From assembly GCA_964503885.1 (NCBI GenBank), contig CAZDCD010000021.1, forward strand, positions 14,150-78,149: 64,000 bases of DNA, read 5' to 3'. A program made the position numbers and the translations under genes. Under the pieces are notes generated by a model, which was not told the DNA's origin, did no database searches, and worked only from the letters and a program-made list of their open reading frames with translations. Below, in pieces: positions 54,501-62,611 of the stretch. Numbering within the stretch: the first letter of the stretch is position 1; every line of letters begins with the position of its first letter. The DNA comes from CAZDCD01 sp964503885 (lineage in GTDB: Bacteria > Bacteroidota > Bacteroidia > Bacteroidales > UBA10428).

Positions 54501-54870
54501 CAGGAACGGTAATAATTTCGCCCTGATTAATTCGGAAATCAGGTGGCCCGTTTTTATGTATTTTGCCAACCATCCTATAAGCAACAGCTTTATAGAGAAC
54601 TTTCAGGTAGTTGGTTTCTTTGATGCCGGTACAGCATGGTCCGGGCCCACTCCCTGGTCGAAAAAAAATGCATATGATTACAGCGAGATCATACGGCCGC
54701 CCATTACCATTAAACTCGATTCTGACCGCAGTCCCCTTGTAGCCGGTTACGGATTTGGCCTGAGATCCCAGCTGCTGGGATATTTTGTAAGGCTTGACTG
54801 GGCATGGGGCATTGCCGAAAACAGGATCCGTGACAAGATTTTTTATTTTTCCTTAAGCCTCGATTTCTAA
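51574..54870 (+). CDS. Large outer-membrane protein with PD40 propeller and degenerate peptidase-like domain
   Basis: About 1098 residues. A signal peptide (MLRKRKTTLILLVCTFIVQV) starts at ATG 51574, nine codons inside the longest ORF. Residues about 45-285 have the layout of an MA-clan peptidase, but the HExxH site reads Y154-E-M-L-Y158 and the third-ligand segment reads LPSWYFDGLISY, so the zinc site is lost. Residues about 300-480 are WD40/PD40-like propeller blades (GDYIVYVTNNLGRYIIWLYN). From about 700 onward the sequence is an outer-membrane barrel ending in LSLDF with a terminal Phe. It is probably a surface or secretion-linked scaffold. The next gene overlaps its stop by one base. Confidence 0.78.
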   Translation: MLRKRKTTLILLVCTFIVQVVSAQFYNGLKMTFGKNRVQYNDFYWSFYRHEKFDVYFNQDGIQLAQYTADFAEKELSEIEAFFDYVLDSRIIFIVYNKLSDFRQSNIGLVTGRDEYNIGGITNVSRNKVFLYYEGDYTKLEEQIRGAIAKVVIYEMLYGFEFKDNIANSTLLNLPSWYFDGLISYVSVKWNFDLENKVKDGIVNERYEKFNKLTGEDAIIAGHSFWRFIAETYGESVIPNIIYLTRINKNPNSGFLYVLGLSLKELSYEWTGFYMNKYAGDETGDKMPDTGQILKKPRKKLVFQNIKVSPSGDYIVYVTNNLGRYIIWLYNTKTHKKKKIIKKEYRLQQITDYSYPVLAWHPSGRILTFITEEKGGLKLYYYTPGNKEMAVRNLLYFDKVLDFSFNNDGSLLVLSAVKQGKTDIYVHTLAAGTNFQVTNDIAGDFHPRFISNSGQIIFSSDRVTDSLSSEEKITRPGLTTDLFIYDYKGRSDFLMRLSDNKYINKDYPAELRPNTFLQLSDKSGIVNRYISEFDSTISVVDTTIHYRYIARTSPVTNYTRNILEQDYNQKAGVLGDIIFNKGRYYMFQNPPETGSDIVSPVPVTDFRKKYTAYLKQQDSIRNTKLQVINIQEIADNQVITDQSDTLELGNYKIDINNYIFEREKINFYNTQLKSKNIRLEMDTTKNKRPKIRIYQTSFYQNFIVNQIDFSFLNESYQAFTGGAVYFNPGMNVLFKLGTNDLFEDYKITGGFRLSPDFDSNEYLLSFENLKKRVDKSIIFHRQAFKNIVNGSDNLNYLVKTHSHELSYIIKYPFNQVISLAATFTYRNDRTVYLAYDPNSLEKPGIYKNWFGVKLEHVFDNTFFLGTNLYSGTRYKIFAEFYQQFDGNFDDLVVFGADFRHYLKIHRTLIWANRFAASTSQGSSRLIYYLGGVDNWTNLTPLKTPTFIPLSEVPIDTKENYVYQAVATNMRGFSQNIRNGNNFALINSEIRWPVFMYFANHPISNSFIENFQVVGFFDAGTAWSGPTPWSKKNAYDYSEIIRPPITIKLDSDRSPLVAGYGFGLRSQLLGYFVRLDWAWGIAENRIRDKIFYFSLSLDF

Positions 54871-55244
54871 TGATGGCAATACAGGATATAATCCTTCTGA
54901 TCGTTATCGGACTGATGGCAGGCATAGTTGGCGGAACGCTCGGTGTCGGCGGCGGGATCATCATCGTTCCGGCGCTGGTATTCTTTTTCGGCATGACGCA
55001 ACATATGGCGCAGGGGACGAGCCTCGCAGTTCTGTTATTTCCTGTAGGGTTATTTGCTGTATTGAATTACTATAAAAAAGGATACGTTAACTTTAAATTT
55101 GCACTGATCCTTATTGCGGCTTTTTTGCTGGGCAGTTATATCGGTTCGGCATTATCGGTAAACATACCCGATAGGATACTAAAAAAAATATTCGGTTTGC
55201 TTATGTTGGTGGTCAGCGTGAGAATGATCTTCGGAAAAAATTAG
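54870..55244 (+). CDS. Half-size TauE/SafE-family membrane protein
   Basis: A 124-residue protein with four predicted membrane helices. The first pair carries AGIVGGTLGVGGGIIIVPAL, the core motif of TauE/SafE (DUF81) permeases, which export sulfite, sulfoacetate or other anions. Full-length members have about 250 residues with two such repeats. This one has one repeat and would have to dimerise. The start codon shares one base with the preceding stop (TAATG), so it is translationally coupled to the outer-membrane protein. A full-length homologue lies at 60.1 kb. Confidence 0.85.
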   Translation: MMAIQDIILLIVIGLMAGIVGGTLGVGGGIIIVPALVFFFGMTQHMAQGTSLAVLLFPVGLFAVLNYYKKGYVNFKFALILIAAFLLGSYIGSALSVNIPDRILKKIFGLLMLVVSVRMIFGKN

Positions 55245-55333
55245 CATCTTTTCACCGAATTTTAAAACCTCCTGTGGTTAAATCCGTACTGTATATTTTC
55301 TTCCCGGTTGGGGGAATAAAAAAGAAAAAAGAT

Positions 55334-55363
55334 TTTGGAATCCTAATTTTGCGTGTAAATTTG
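55334..55363 (+). promoter_or_regulatory. Promoter of the ferredoxin gene
   Basis: TTTG at 55334-55337 and TAAATTTG at 55356-55363 are separated by 18 bases, a very good -33/-7 pair. The start codon is 25 bases downstream. Confidence 0.75.
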
Positions 55364-55388
55364 CACTTTCTAATTAAATTGATAAGTT

Positions 55389-55556
55389 ATGGCATATGTA
55401 ATAAATGATGAATGCACTGCATGCGGTAGTTGTATCAGTGAATGTCCTGCCGATGCAATATCTGAAGGCGATATCTACACGATAGATCCCGATTTATGTA
55501 CTGATTGTGGTGCCTGCGCTGATGTTTGTCCGGTTGAAGCAATTAGTCCGGCTTAA
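55389..55556 (+). CDS. 2[4Fe-4S] ferredoxin
   Basis: A 55-residue protein from ATG 55389 to TAA 55554-55556. It is too short for most ORF cut-offs but clear. It has two C-x2-C-x2-C-x3-C-P motifs (CTACGSCISECP and CTDCGACADVCP) in the internally repeated clostridial ferredoxin fold. It is a small cytoplasmic electron carrier that may serve pyruvate:ferredoxin oxidoreductase or hydrogenase, so it points to an anaerobic or fermentative metabolism. It has its own promoter and terminator. The terminal cluster motifs are complete. Confidence 0.96.
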   Translation: MAYVINDECTACGSCISECPADAISEGDIYTIDPDLCTDCGACADVCPVEAISPA

Positions 55557-55579
55557 TAGATCTGCAGCATAACATGGAT

Positions 55580-55610
55580 AGTCCGCTCTTATAAAGCGGA
55601 CTTTTTTTTG
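55580..55610 (+). terminator. Ferredoxin terminator
   Basis: AGTCCGCT (55580-55587) pairs with AGCGGACT (55595-55602) around a seven-base loop, followed by eight T. Confidence 0.85.
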
Positions 55611-55684
55611 ACTATCACTCCCCGAAAATACCGCAATCCATTCAGCTTTTAAATATATTTGTATGGTAAGTTAATTCAGGGATC

Positions 55685-56980
55685 ATGGAATTCATTTATT
55701 TACTGACAGGTTTGGCATTGGGCGTGGCTGCTACCTATGCGATCCTCAAAAACCGTTACGGCAGTACGATGATCGTTCAGAGCGAAAAGGAAAAGATGCT
55801 TGCCGATACCCTCAGTGAACTGAAGTCAGGCATCCAGGAAAAAGATAGCAACCTTCTGGAGTTGACGGGCAGGTATAATGCCAAGCTTGCAGAATTTAAT
55901 GCCCTTGAAGAAAAACTTGCTGAACACCAACATGAGGTACGGGAATTGCAGGAAAAATTCAGCACCGAGTTTAAGAACCTGGCCAATGAAATACTCGAGG
56001 AAAAATCAAAAAAGTTCACTGAACAGAACAAAACGAACATCAATGATATTCTGAAACCACTGAATGAAAAAATCAAGGAATTTGAAAAAAAAGTCGATGA
56101 TGTTTACGATAAAGAAGCGCAACAGCGATTCTCATTAAAGGAAGAAGTAAAACGGCTCGCAGAACTGAATCAGCAGGTGAGCCGCGAAGCCAATAATCTG
56201 ACCAGAGCCCTGAAAGGGGAATCGAAATCACAAGGTACCTGGGGTGAGGTGATCCTTGAAAGCATACTGGAGAAATCAGGACTGGTAAAAGACAGGGAAT
56301 ATTTTGTTCAGGAATCCTTTAAAGATGAAGAAGGAAAACGGTTGCAACCCGACATTGTCTTAAAATACCCGGGCGACAGAAGTGTGATCATCGACTCGAA
56401 AGTTTCGCTGACCGCCTATGAAAAATTCGTTTCGGCTGATGATGAAACCATAAAAGAGATGGCAAAAAAGGAACACCTTATCTCGGTGAAAAATCATATC
56501 CAGGAGCTGAATGCAAAAAATTACCAGGATTTATACCAGTTGAACAGTCTCGATTTTGTGATGATGTTTATGCCTGTGGAGCCCGCCTATATGTTAGCCG
56601 TGCAATCCGAGAGTGAAATCTGGCAATATGCATACGACAGAAGAATTCTTCTGATCAGTCCGACCAACCTCATCGCTGCATTGAAAATGGTAGTGAGCCT
56701 GTGGAGGCAGGAGTACCAGAATAAGAATGCTGTGGAAATAGCAAGGCGTAGCGGGGAACTGTATGATAAGTTTGTGGGTCTCGCCGACGACCTTATTGAC
56801 ATAGGCAATAAGCTGAAACAAACCCAGAAAAGTTATGAATTGTCGATGAATAAGCTTACCCTGGGAAGGGGTAGCCTGGTTAAAAGAGCCCGGGACCTGA
56901 AGGAACTGGGGATCAAAGCGTCGAAAGAATTTCCGCAGAACATACTTGACCGCACAGAAATCGAGGGATCAACAGAATAA
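55685..56980 (+). CDS. rmuC: DNA recombination protein RmuC homologue
   Basis: A 431-residue protein. An N-terminal membrane helix (about 2-20) is followed by a coiled coil (about 30-170) and the RmuC domain (about 175-400), with GESKSQGTWGEVIL and LQPDIVLKYPGDRSVIIDSKVS. The latter has the D ... D-x-K layout of a PD-(D/E)xK-like nuclease core. RmuC limits inversions between short inverted repeats in E. coli, and recent work links it to cleavage of branched or invading DNA. Its single-gene placement here gives no further clue. Confidence 0.92.
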   Translation: MEFIYLLTGLALGVAATYAILKNRYGSTMIVQSEKEKMLADTLSELKSGIQEKDSNLLELTGRYNAKLAEFNALEEKLAEHQHEVRELQEKFSTEFKNLANEILEEKSKKFTEQNKTNINDILKPLNEKIKEFEKKVDDVYDKEAQQRFSLKEEVKRLAELNQQVSREANNLTRALKGESKSQGTWGEVILESILEKSGLVKDREYFVQESFKDEEGKRLQPDIVLKYPGDRSVIIDSKVSLTAYEKFVSADDETIKEMAKKEHLISVKNHIQELNAKNYQDLYQLNSLDFVMMFMPVEPAYMLAVQSESEIWQYAYDRRILLISPTNLIAALKMVVSLWRQEYQNKNAVEIARRSGELYDKFVGLADDLIDIGNKLKQTQKSYELSMNKLTLGRGSLVKRARDLKELGIKASKEFPQNILDRTEIEGSTE

Positions 56981-56994
56981 AGATTGGTTATGGT

Positions 56995-57459
56995 TTAGTT
57001 GGTACTGCTCCATGAACACGGATCAACCATCCAGTCTTCAAGATGAATTTTTTCTTCGTCAACATTGTCGGGTGCCGGTACTGCCGGAGTTGCAAATTCA
57101 GTGAGCATCCATTTTTCTACAGGGTAATCAAATTCATATTCCTGAATACAAAGCAGATCGTTTAATGCACCTGATTCATTGCTTTTCCAGCAACCCAGAT
57201 CAATCATCCAAAATTCAACTTGTTGCATATCGTCATCGGATGCCGTGTATGCACCTGTTTTATTCTGATAGATCAGGTATGAGGATTCATTCCTGTCAAA
57301 TTCAATATCCCGTATTATTTTATCAAGCGCTTTAATCTCTTTCCACATGGACTTTTCGGATGAGAGCTGTGCATCAGTGAATCCACAAGGCAGAATTAGT
57401 ATTAAAAGCAATCCGGCAATTTTTTTGACCGTGTTCTTGAAGTTATTGGTTGTTTTCAT
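56995..57459 (-). CDS. Small secreted protein with W-M repeats
   Basis: A 154-residue protein with a signal peptide (VKKIAGLLLILILPCGFTDA). The mature part contains three short repeats, VEFWMIDLGCW (81-91), VEKWMLTEF (114-122) and LEDWMVDPCSW (140-150), separated by acidic or proline-rich linkers. Similar W-M-x-x-P/F repeats occur in other secreted Bacteroidetes proteins, from memory, where they often come in tandem arrays. Function unknown. Confidence 0.65.
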   Translation of the reverse strand: MKTTNNFKNTVKKIAGLLLILILPCGFTDAQLSSEKSMWKEIKALDKIIRDIEFDRNESSYLIYQNKTGAYTASDDDMQQVEFWMIDLGCWKSNESGALNDLLCIQEYEFDYPVEKWMLTEFATPAVPAPDNVDEEKIHLEDWMVDPCSWSSTN

Positions 57460-57806
57460 GATACTCAGGTTTGGTTTTTTGTAGTACGCATAGGTTTGAA
57501 CACATTTTATGCCAAATTGATTATCAAATTGATTATGTGGTTATTAAGAAGTAATATGTATTGTATGAAGCGTTAAAACTGAACGATATGGAACGAATAT
57601 TGTACGTAAACGTACAGGCATCATTTCAGGTGAATTTACACATCTGTATTCTTGCATTCAAGGATTACTGTTCCTGTTATTGTGAGAAACCATATTCCAG
57701 GCGGGCAGTATCCGTTTCTCAATAAAAGTGAAAGGCAATACGTTATTGACTGAAATGCTTACAATAAGGTAGGGATTTGTGGTATCAGAATGACACTGTC
57801 AAATTT
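57460..57806. other. Intergenic stretch without recognised features
   Basis: I see no gene, strong hairpin, repeat or promoter match in these 347 bases between two minus-strand genes. It probably holds the promoter of the 154-residue protein. Confidence 0.3.
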
Positions 57807-58562
57807 CTAATCAATCTCATCCGATTCAATCTCCACACCCTCCTGATCATCAGGGCTGGCTGAATTTTCCATATTATCGATCAGCCTGTTCCTGAGAATG
57901 TTAACGATTTTGCTTCCCGGGTAATGCGCCGAATTGATGAATTCATTCAGCTTGTCATCCCTAATGTTGCCCTTGCTGTCGAACAGTTCTTTACGGGCAA
58001 TAATGGCCATATCCACATCCTCGGGGTCCAGCGAAACATTTTCTTTAGGTACCCATCCTTTATTCCGGTTGTTTTTTCCGATGACATTATACCAGTTGTC
58101 TTTCTCTTCAATAACTGCCACAATTTCAATGGCTTCATATTGCTTCTTCGAAGATTTGGTAAGGATATCAGGACGTTCGTATACCGGCGTGGCTTCAATA
58201 ACAGCGCCCCGCCGTGTATCTTTTATGATGTATTCATTTCTTGCCCAGCCCGTGGTTCCGTCGGAAAGTTGAATTTTGCAATATTCCTTTTTATTGGTTG
58301 TGTCAGAGCACACCTCTCCCAGGTAACTTACTTCTTCCCCAAATTTTACGTATGTAAGGTGGCTTTTGCTGTTGTTGCAATCCTCCAGTACCTGCAATCC
58401 GTTGGCACTCCAATCATAGATGTTCACCGAGGGTATCTTCTGCACCTCGGCTATTTCATCCTGACTGCCGGAATCATCTGTTTTCTTATTGTTCGAACAT
58501 GAAACAAGACTGAAAGTTACAACGAATAGTCCTGTAAAAAAGTGAAAAGAAATGGTTTTCAT
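57807..58562 (-). CDS. SH3-domain lipoprotein
   Basis: A 251-residue predicted lipoprotein. The signal peptide ends LVSC with the acylated Cys at residue 22, followed by a Ser/Asp/Gln-rich tether. Two bacterial SH3-like segments follow, at about 70-115 (SYLGEVCSDTTNKKEYCKIQ ... GWARNEYII) and 118-175 (ATPVYERPDILTKSSKKQYE ... GWVPKENV). Such domains often bind peptidoglycan or stem peptides. The tail after 180 is charged and probably helical. It is not in an operon. The ligand is unknown. Confidence 0.8.
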   Translation of the reverse strand: MKTISFHFFTGLFVVTFSLVSCSNNKKTDDSGSQDEIAEVQKIPSVNIYDWSANGLQVLEDCNNSKSHLTYVKFGEEVSYLGEVCSDTTNKKEYCKIQLSDGTTGWARNEYIIKDTRRGAVIEATPVYERPDILTKSSKKQYEAIEIVAVIEEKDNWYNVIGKNNRNKGWVPKENVSLDPEDVDMAIIARKELFDSKGNIRDDKLNEFINSAHYPGSKIVNILRNRLIDNMENSASPDDQEGVEIESDEID

Positions 58563-58716
58563 TTGAGGTATTATTTGATTTCTATTGTTAAATAACGAAA
58601 ATTTTGCGAAATATTCAATCTGTTTGCCAAAAAATCTGTTGAAAACGGCGCCAGGTTGCTCACCGGTTCAGTCCATGAATAACCCTCATTTCATTGCGAA
58701 GTACCACTGGCAAACC

Positions 58717-60051
58717 TCAATGAAAAAACAGGTAGGCAACAAATATGGCCACCACCATTCCTGCCAGGTCGGCAATTAATGCACAACCGGCTGCATACCG
58801 TGTTTTGCTGATATTTACTGCGCCAAAATACACCGCAAGCACATAGAACGTAGTCTCGGTTGTTCCCTGGAATATACATGACAGTCTGCCGACGAAACTG
58901 TCAGCACCGAATGTTTTCATTGCATCCACCATGAGGCCCCTGGCACCGCTTCCGCTGAGGGGTTTCATAAAGGCAACCGGCAATGCGTCAACAAAGTCGG
59001 TATTTACGCCAAACTGTCCGACAAGCCGGGAAATGCCTTTCATCAATAGATCCATTGCTCCGGATGCACGGAACACACCAATGGCAACCAGCATGGCAAC
59101 AAGGTAGGGAATGATCTTTACTGCAATGGTAAATCCCTCCTTCGCCCCTTCAATAAAGCTTTCATAAAGATTTATTTTCTTTACGATACCGAGTATAATA
59201 AAGGTGATGATTATCGAGAAAATGATAAAATTGCCTGCAAAACCGGTTACAGTTTGCACCTGCTGCTTGTCATGCGCGACCATATACCAGATCAGAAAGG
59301 CAATAACCCCAATAATGCCCAGGAGATACCCCAGAATAACCCGGTTAATAATATTTATTTTCTGCATAATGGATACTGCGATAAATCCCGTAAATGCCGC
59401 AGAAAAAGTGGCGATCAGCAGGGGCATAAATATATCGGTTGGATTCGCCGCACCGGCTGATGCTCTAAGTGCCAGGATGGTTACCGGTATAACGGTCATT
59501 CCGGCAGTATTCAACACGATAAACATGATCATGGCATTGGATGCCGTATCTTTGGTCTTATTTGCCTGCTGAAGATCCTCCATGGCTTTGATTCCCAGGG
59601 GTGTTGCTGCATTATCGAGCCCCAGCATGTTGGCGCTGATATTCATGATCATTGAACCGAATGCGGGATGGTTCGCAGGCAGTTCGGGGAAGATACGGCG
59701 GAAAAAAGGATTTACGGCCCGGGATAAGCCGCGTATGGCTCCCCCTTTTTCGCCGATTTTCATGATGCCAAGCCAGAAGGCCATGATGCCGATCAGGCCG
59801 AGGCATATCTCAACACTGTATTTAGCCGTTGAAAATGTTCCCTGAACAATATCTGAGAAGACGTTCAGATCGGCTGCCCCGAAAATAATATTCAGGTGTT
59901 CGGCAAAGAAATCGCGGAAGTAATACCCTGCTACCCTTACCAGGGCAACAAGGAAACCCGCAAGGAAGAAACCGATCCATATATAATTGAGCACCATTGC
60001 CGGTATAGTGAATGCCCGATAAAAATAGGACAAATCATTCACAAAGTCCAT
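58717..60051 (-). CDS. Fused SpmA-SpmB-type membrane protein (nucleoside recognition domain)
   Basis: About 444 residues starting at MDFVNDLSYFYR (60051). The ORF is open to 60186, but the extra 45 residues run into the divergent gene and look unconserved. It has eleven or so hydrophobic segments with two Gate/nucleoside-recognition modules. The first contains GEKGGAIRGLSRAVNPFF and NISANMLGLDNAATPLG, the SpmA signature. The second contains SGSGARGLMVDAM and IFQGTTETTFYVLAVYFG, the SpmB signature. Fusion of SpmA and SpmB is common in non-sporulating Bacteroidetes, where the role, possibly transport, is unknown. It is divergent from the TauE gene with 50 bases between starts. Confidence 0.87.
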   Translation of the reverse strand: MDFVNDLSYFYRAFTIPAMVLNYIWIGFFLAGFLVALVRVAGYYFRDFFAEHLNIIFGAADLNVFSDIVQGTFSTAKYSVEICLGLIGIMAFWLGIMKIGEKGGAIRGLSRAVNPFFRRIFPELPANHPAFGSMIMNISANMLGLDNAATPLGIKAMEDLQQANKTKDTASNAMIMFIVLNTAGMTVIPVTILALRASAGAANPTDIFMPLLIATFSAAFTGFIAVSIMQKINIINRVILGYLLGIIGVIAFLIWYMVAHDKQQVQTVTGFAGNFIIFSIIITFIILGIVKKINLYESFIEGAKEGFTIAVKIIPYLVAMLVAIGVFRASGAMDLLMKGISRLVGQFGVNTDFVDALPVAFMKPLSGSGARGLMVDAMKTFGADSFVGRLSCIFQGTTETTFYVLAVYFGAVNISKTRYAAGCALIADLAGMVVAIFVAYLFFH

Positions 60052-60101
60052 TGTTCTGTCAAATTTTACTAACATTGCAGCGTTGTCAAGCATACTGTTC
60101 A

Positions 60102-60860
60102 ATGGAGCTGTTCCCGAACTCTTATGACCTGAACCTGGTTCAGTGGATGCTCGTGATCTTTTGCGGCATGCTGACCGGAATGTCAAAAACCGGGCTTTCG
60201 GGTGTGGGGTTGTTCATAGTGCCTGTTTTCGCCGCCATATTCGGCGGGAAACCCTCAACCGGACTGGTTTTACCCATGCTGGTTACTGCGGATATCTTTG
60301 CGGTGACTTATTATAACCGCCATGCCCACTGGAAATATGTTCTTGCTCTGCTCCCCTGGGCATGTGCCGGCATAGCCGCCGGAGTGCTTACAGGCAGGCT
60401 TGTATCCGACAGACAGTTCAGCCATATCCTGTCCGTTGTGGTTATTGCCGGCATCATGCTGATGATCTGGCAGGACCTGAAAAAGAAAAATATGATGGCG
60501 CCCGATTACTGGTGGTTCGCCGCATTGCTTGGCCTTGCAGGGGGATTTGCAACCATGGTTGGGAATGCAGCAGGTCCTGTTATGGCACTTTATCTGCTTT
60601 CCATGCGGCTCCCGAAAAACGTGTATATCGGCACCGGCGCCTGGTTTTTTTTCATCATAAACCTGGTGAAAGTCCCGTTGCATGTATTCGTGTGGAAAAC
60701 CATCAGCCTGCAGTCGCTGATGTTTGATGCGGTTATGATACCTGGGATCATTGCCGGTGCATTCCTGGGCATTCAGATCGTAAAGGTCATTCCGGAAAAA
60801 CCCTACAGGATATTCATCATTGTTTCGACACTTATTGCCGCCCTCGCATTGCTGATATAA
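60102..60860 (+). CDS. TauE/SafE family anion permease
   Basis: A 252-residue membrane protein from ATG 60102 (MELFPNSYDLNLVQW). The longer ORF from 60012 overlaps the divergent gene. Seven or eight membrane helices form two repeats of the TauE/SafE fold: GMLTGMSKTGLSGVGLFIVPV at about 18-38 and GLAGGFATMVGNAAGPVMALY at about 145-165. Family members export sulfite, sulfoacetate or other small anions. A half-size relative is at 54.9 kb. The substrate cannot be predicted from the neighbours. Confidence 0.87.
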   Translation: MELFPNSYDLNLVQWMLVIFCGMLTGMSKTGLSGVGLFIVPVFAAIFGGKPSTGLVLPMLVTADIFAVTYYNRHAHWKYVLALLPWACAGIAAGVLTGRLVSDRQFSHILSVVVIAGIMLMIWQDLKKKNMMAPDYWWFAALLGLAGGFATMVGNAAGPVMALYLLSMRLPKNVYIGTGAWFFFIINLVKVPLHVFVWKTISLQSLMFDAVMIPGIIAGAFLGIQIVKVIPEKPYRIFIIVSTLIAALALLI

Positions 60861-60944
60861 TATTTCGGTGAACAAAACCGTTTTTGCTTTGCTATACTGA
60901 ACCAGATAATGCGTAATTTTATTGACCATACTAATCTAAACATC

Positions 60945-61631
60945 ATGAAAATCAACACACTTTTTATTCCCGTTTTTCTGTTTTTGAGTATCACGTTAAG
61001 CGCACAGCAAACCGTTACCAGAACTGTTGGCCCGTTCACCCGCATAGAGGTCAAGAATGGGATCCGTGCAGAGCTGGTGAAATCAGATAAAGAATCGGTC
61101 GAGATCAATGTCCGCGATATTGAACCTTCAGATGTGTTGACTGACCTATCCGAAGGCTTGCTTAAGCTGAGTGTGGATGCACCCGCGCTTTCAAAGTACG
61201 ATGTGGCCGTAAGGATATATTATAAAAAGCTCCGGGAAATTACCGGTTCGGGGCAATCTGAAATTTCTACTGCAAAGCTTATGAAGCAGGACTCGCTGAC
61301 CGTTAACCTGGTTTCCGGAGCCAAGGCTTACCTCAGCCTCGATATCGGGTACTTAAAATGCAAGGCTGTGGAAGGCGCGGCGCTTACCGCCGATGGATAT
61401 GCTGTTGTGCAGGATTCCTATACTTCAACCGGGGCAACCCTATCGTTATTCGATCTCGAAAGCGACGAAATCACTATTAAGGGGACTGCCAACGGAAAGG
61501 CCAAGATCAATGTGGAAAAAAAACTGAATGCTGACTCCTCAACCGGCGCTTATATAACGTACAAGGGTGATCCCGGCGTGGTGAACACAAATACCAGCAT
61601 AGGCGGAAAAATAGAAAAGTTTACCGAATAA
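60945..61631 (+). CDS. GIN-domain (DUF2807) secreted protein
   Basis: About 228 residues. ATG 60945 (MKINTLFIPVFLFLSITLS) begins a clear signal peptide, 12 codons inside the longest ORF. The mature part is the right-handed beta helix of the GIN/putative auto-transporter adhesin-head family (DUF2807): VGPFTRIEVKNGIRAEL, then repeats of the type ITGSGQSEISTAKL and LVSGAKAYLSLDIGYL. These proteins are widespread in Bacteroidetes and lack a known activity. It precedes the ABC exporter pair by 14 bases, so the three are probably cotranscribed. Confidence 0.85.
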   Translation: MKINTLFIPVFLFLSITLSAQQTVTRTVGPFTRIEVKNGIRAELVKSDKESVEINVRDIEPSDVLTDLSEGLLKLSVDAPALSKYDVAVRIYYKKLREITGSGQSEISTAKLMKQDSLTVNLVSGAKAYLSLDIGYLKCKAVEGAALTADGYAVVQDSYTSTGATLSLFDLESDEITIKGTANGKAKINVEKKLNADSSTGAYITYKGDPGVVNTNTSIGGKIEKFTE

Positions 61632-61645
61632 AAGAAGCAGGCCGG

Positions 61646-62605
61646 ATGGACACCACTGGAGTCGATAACCCAAATGTTATTGAAATAGAGCATGTAAGCA
61701 AAAACTTCAAAGATGTAAAAGCGGTTATTGATATCTCCCTGGATATTAAACACGGAGAATTTCTGGCCCTCCTCGGGCCCAACGGTGCCGGAAAAACCAC
61801 ACTTGTTGAAATGATCGAAGGGCTGCAACAACCCACATCGGGTGAGATCAGGATCCTTCAGAGGCACTGGCACGGGAACAAAGATTTTCTTCACCGCATG
61901 ATCGGGATATCACTCCAGGAAACGCACTTTATCGATAAGCTGACCCTTACGGAAACACTGAACCTGTTCGCTTCTTTTTACAGGATAGGCCGGAAGAGGA
62001 TCGAAGAGATCATTGCCCTTACAGGCCTCGATGAGAAAAGGAAGGCATACGCCGAGAATATGTCAGGAGGTCAGCGTCAGCGGCTTGCACTGGGCATTGC
62101 ATTGCTCAACAGGCCAAAAATATTGCTGCTCGATGAACCCACAACAGGGCTTGATCCCACCACAAGAAGAGAGATCTGGCGGATATTGCTCGATCTGAAA
62201 AAACACGAAAAAACAACCATGATCCTCACTACCCATTACATGGAAGAAGCGTCGTATTTATGCGATACCATTGTGATTATGGATAAAGGCAGGATCCTCG
62301 CGGAGGGCGCGCTCAATGAACTGCTGTCCGGCAATAATTCCGGTGAGGTCATTGAGTTTATCCTGGAAAATGGCGATCGGAAGCCCGATTATACCTCGCT
62401 GCCGGGACTCCGGAAAATAGAATGGGACAACGACAACAAAAAATGCAGGTTGATGGTGAATGAGGTTGTAACCACACTTCCTGCACTGATGGATCTTGTA
62501 AGATCGAATAACCAGGAGCTTCATTCTATGGAATGCCGGAAAATGACCCTTGAAGATCTTTTTATCGGGCTGACAGGCAGAAAATTCAACGAAGATGAAC
62601 AATAA
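61646..62605 (+). CDS. ABC transporter ATP-binding protein
   Basis: A 319-residue ABC ATPase. The Walker A is GPNGAGKT (44-51), the signature is SGGQRQR (140-146), and the Walker B with catalytic E164 is ILLLDEPTTGLDP. The C-terminal 90 residues after about 225 are an extension seen in DrrA/NodI-like and other multidrug ABC-2 ATPases. The permease gene follows 6 bases later. The pair would form a two-plus-two exporter, with substrate unknown. The preceding GIN-domain protein is secreted and cotranscribed, but no direct link is proven. Confidence 0.92.
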   Translation: MDTTGVDNPNVIEIEHVSKNFKDVKAVIDISLDIKHGEFLALLGPNGAGKTTLVEMIEGLQQPTSGEIRILQRHWHGNKDFLHRMIGISLQETHFIDKLTLTETLNLFASFYRIGRKRIEEIIALTGLDEKRKAYAENMSGGQRQRLALGIALLNRPKILLLDEPTTGLDPTTRREIWRILLDLKKHEKTTMILTTHYMEEASYLCDTIVIMDKGRILAEGALNELLSGNNSGEVIEFILENGDRKPDYTSLPGLRKIEWDNDNKKCRLMVNEVVTTLPALMDLVRSNNQELHSMECRKMTLEDLFIGLTGRKFNEDEQ

Positions 62606-62611
62606 AGACCA

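Noticed and set aside
57924..58502. Plus-strand ORF of 192 codons opposite the SH3 lipoprotein
   Set aside because: The minus-strand frame has a signal peptide, lipobox and SH3 segments. The plus-strand product is Phe/Ile-rich without domains.
60012..60186. Overlapping long starts of the SpmAB-like and TauE genes
   Set aside because: The extended N-termini look unconserved. Starts at 60051 (minus) and 60102 (plus) give normal proteins and a divergent spacer.
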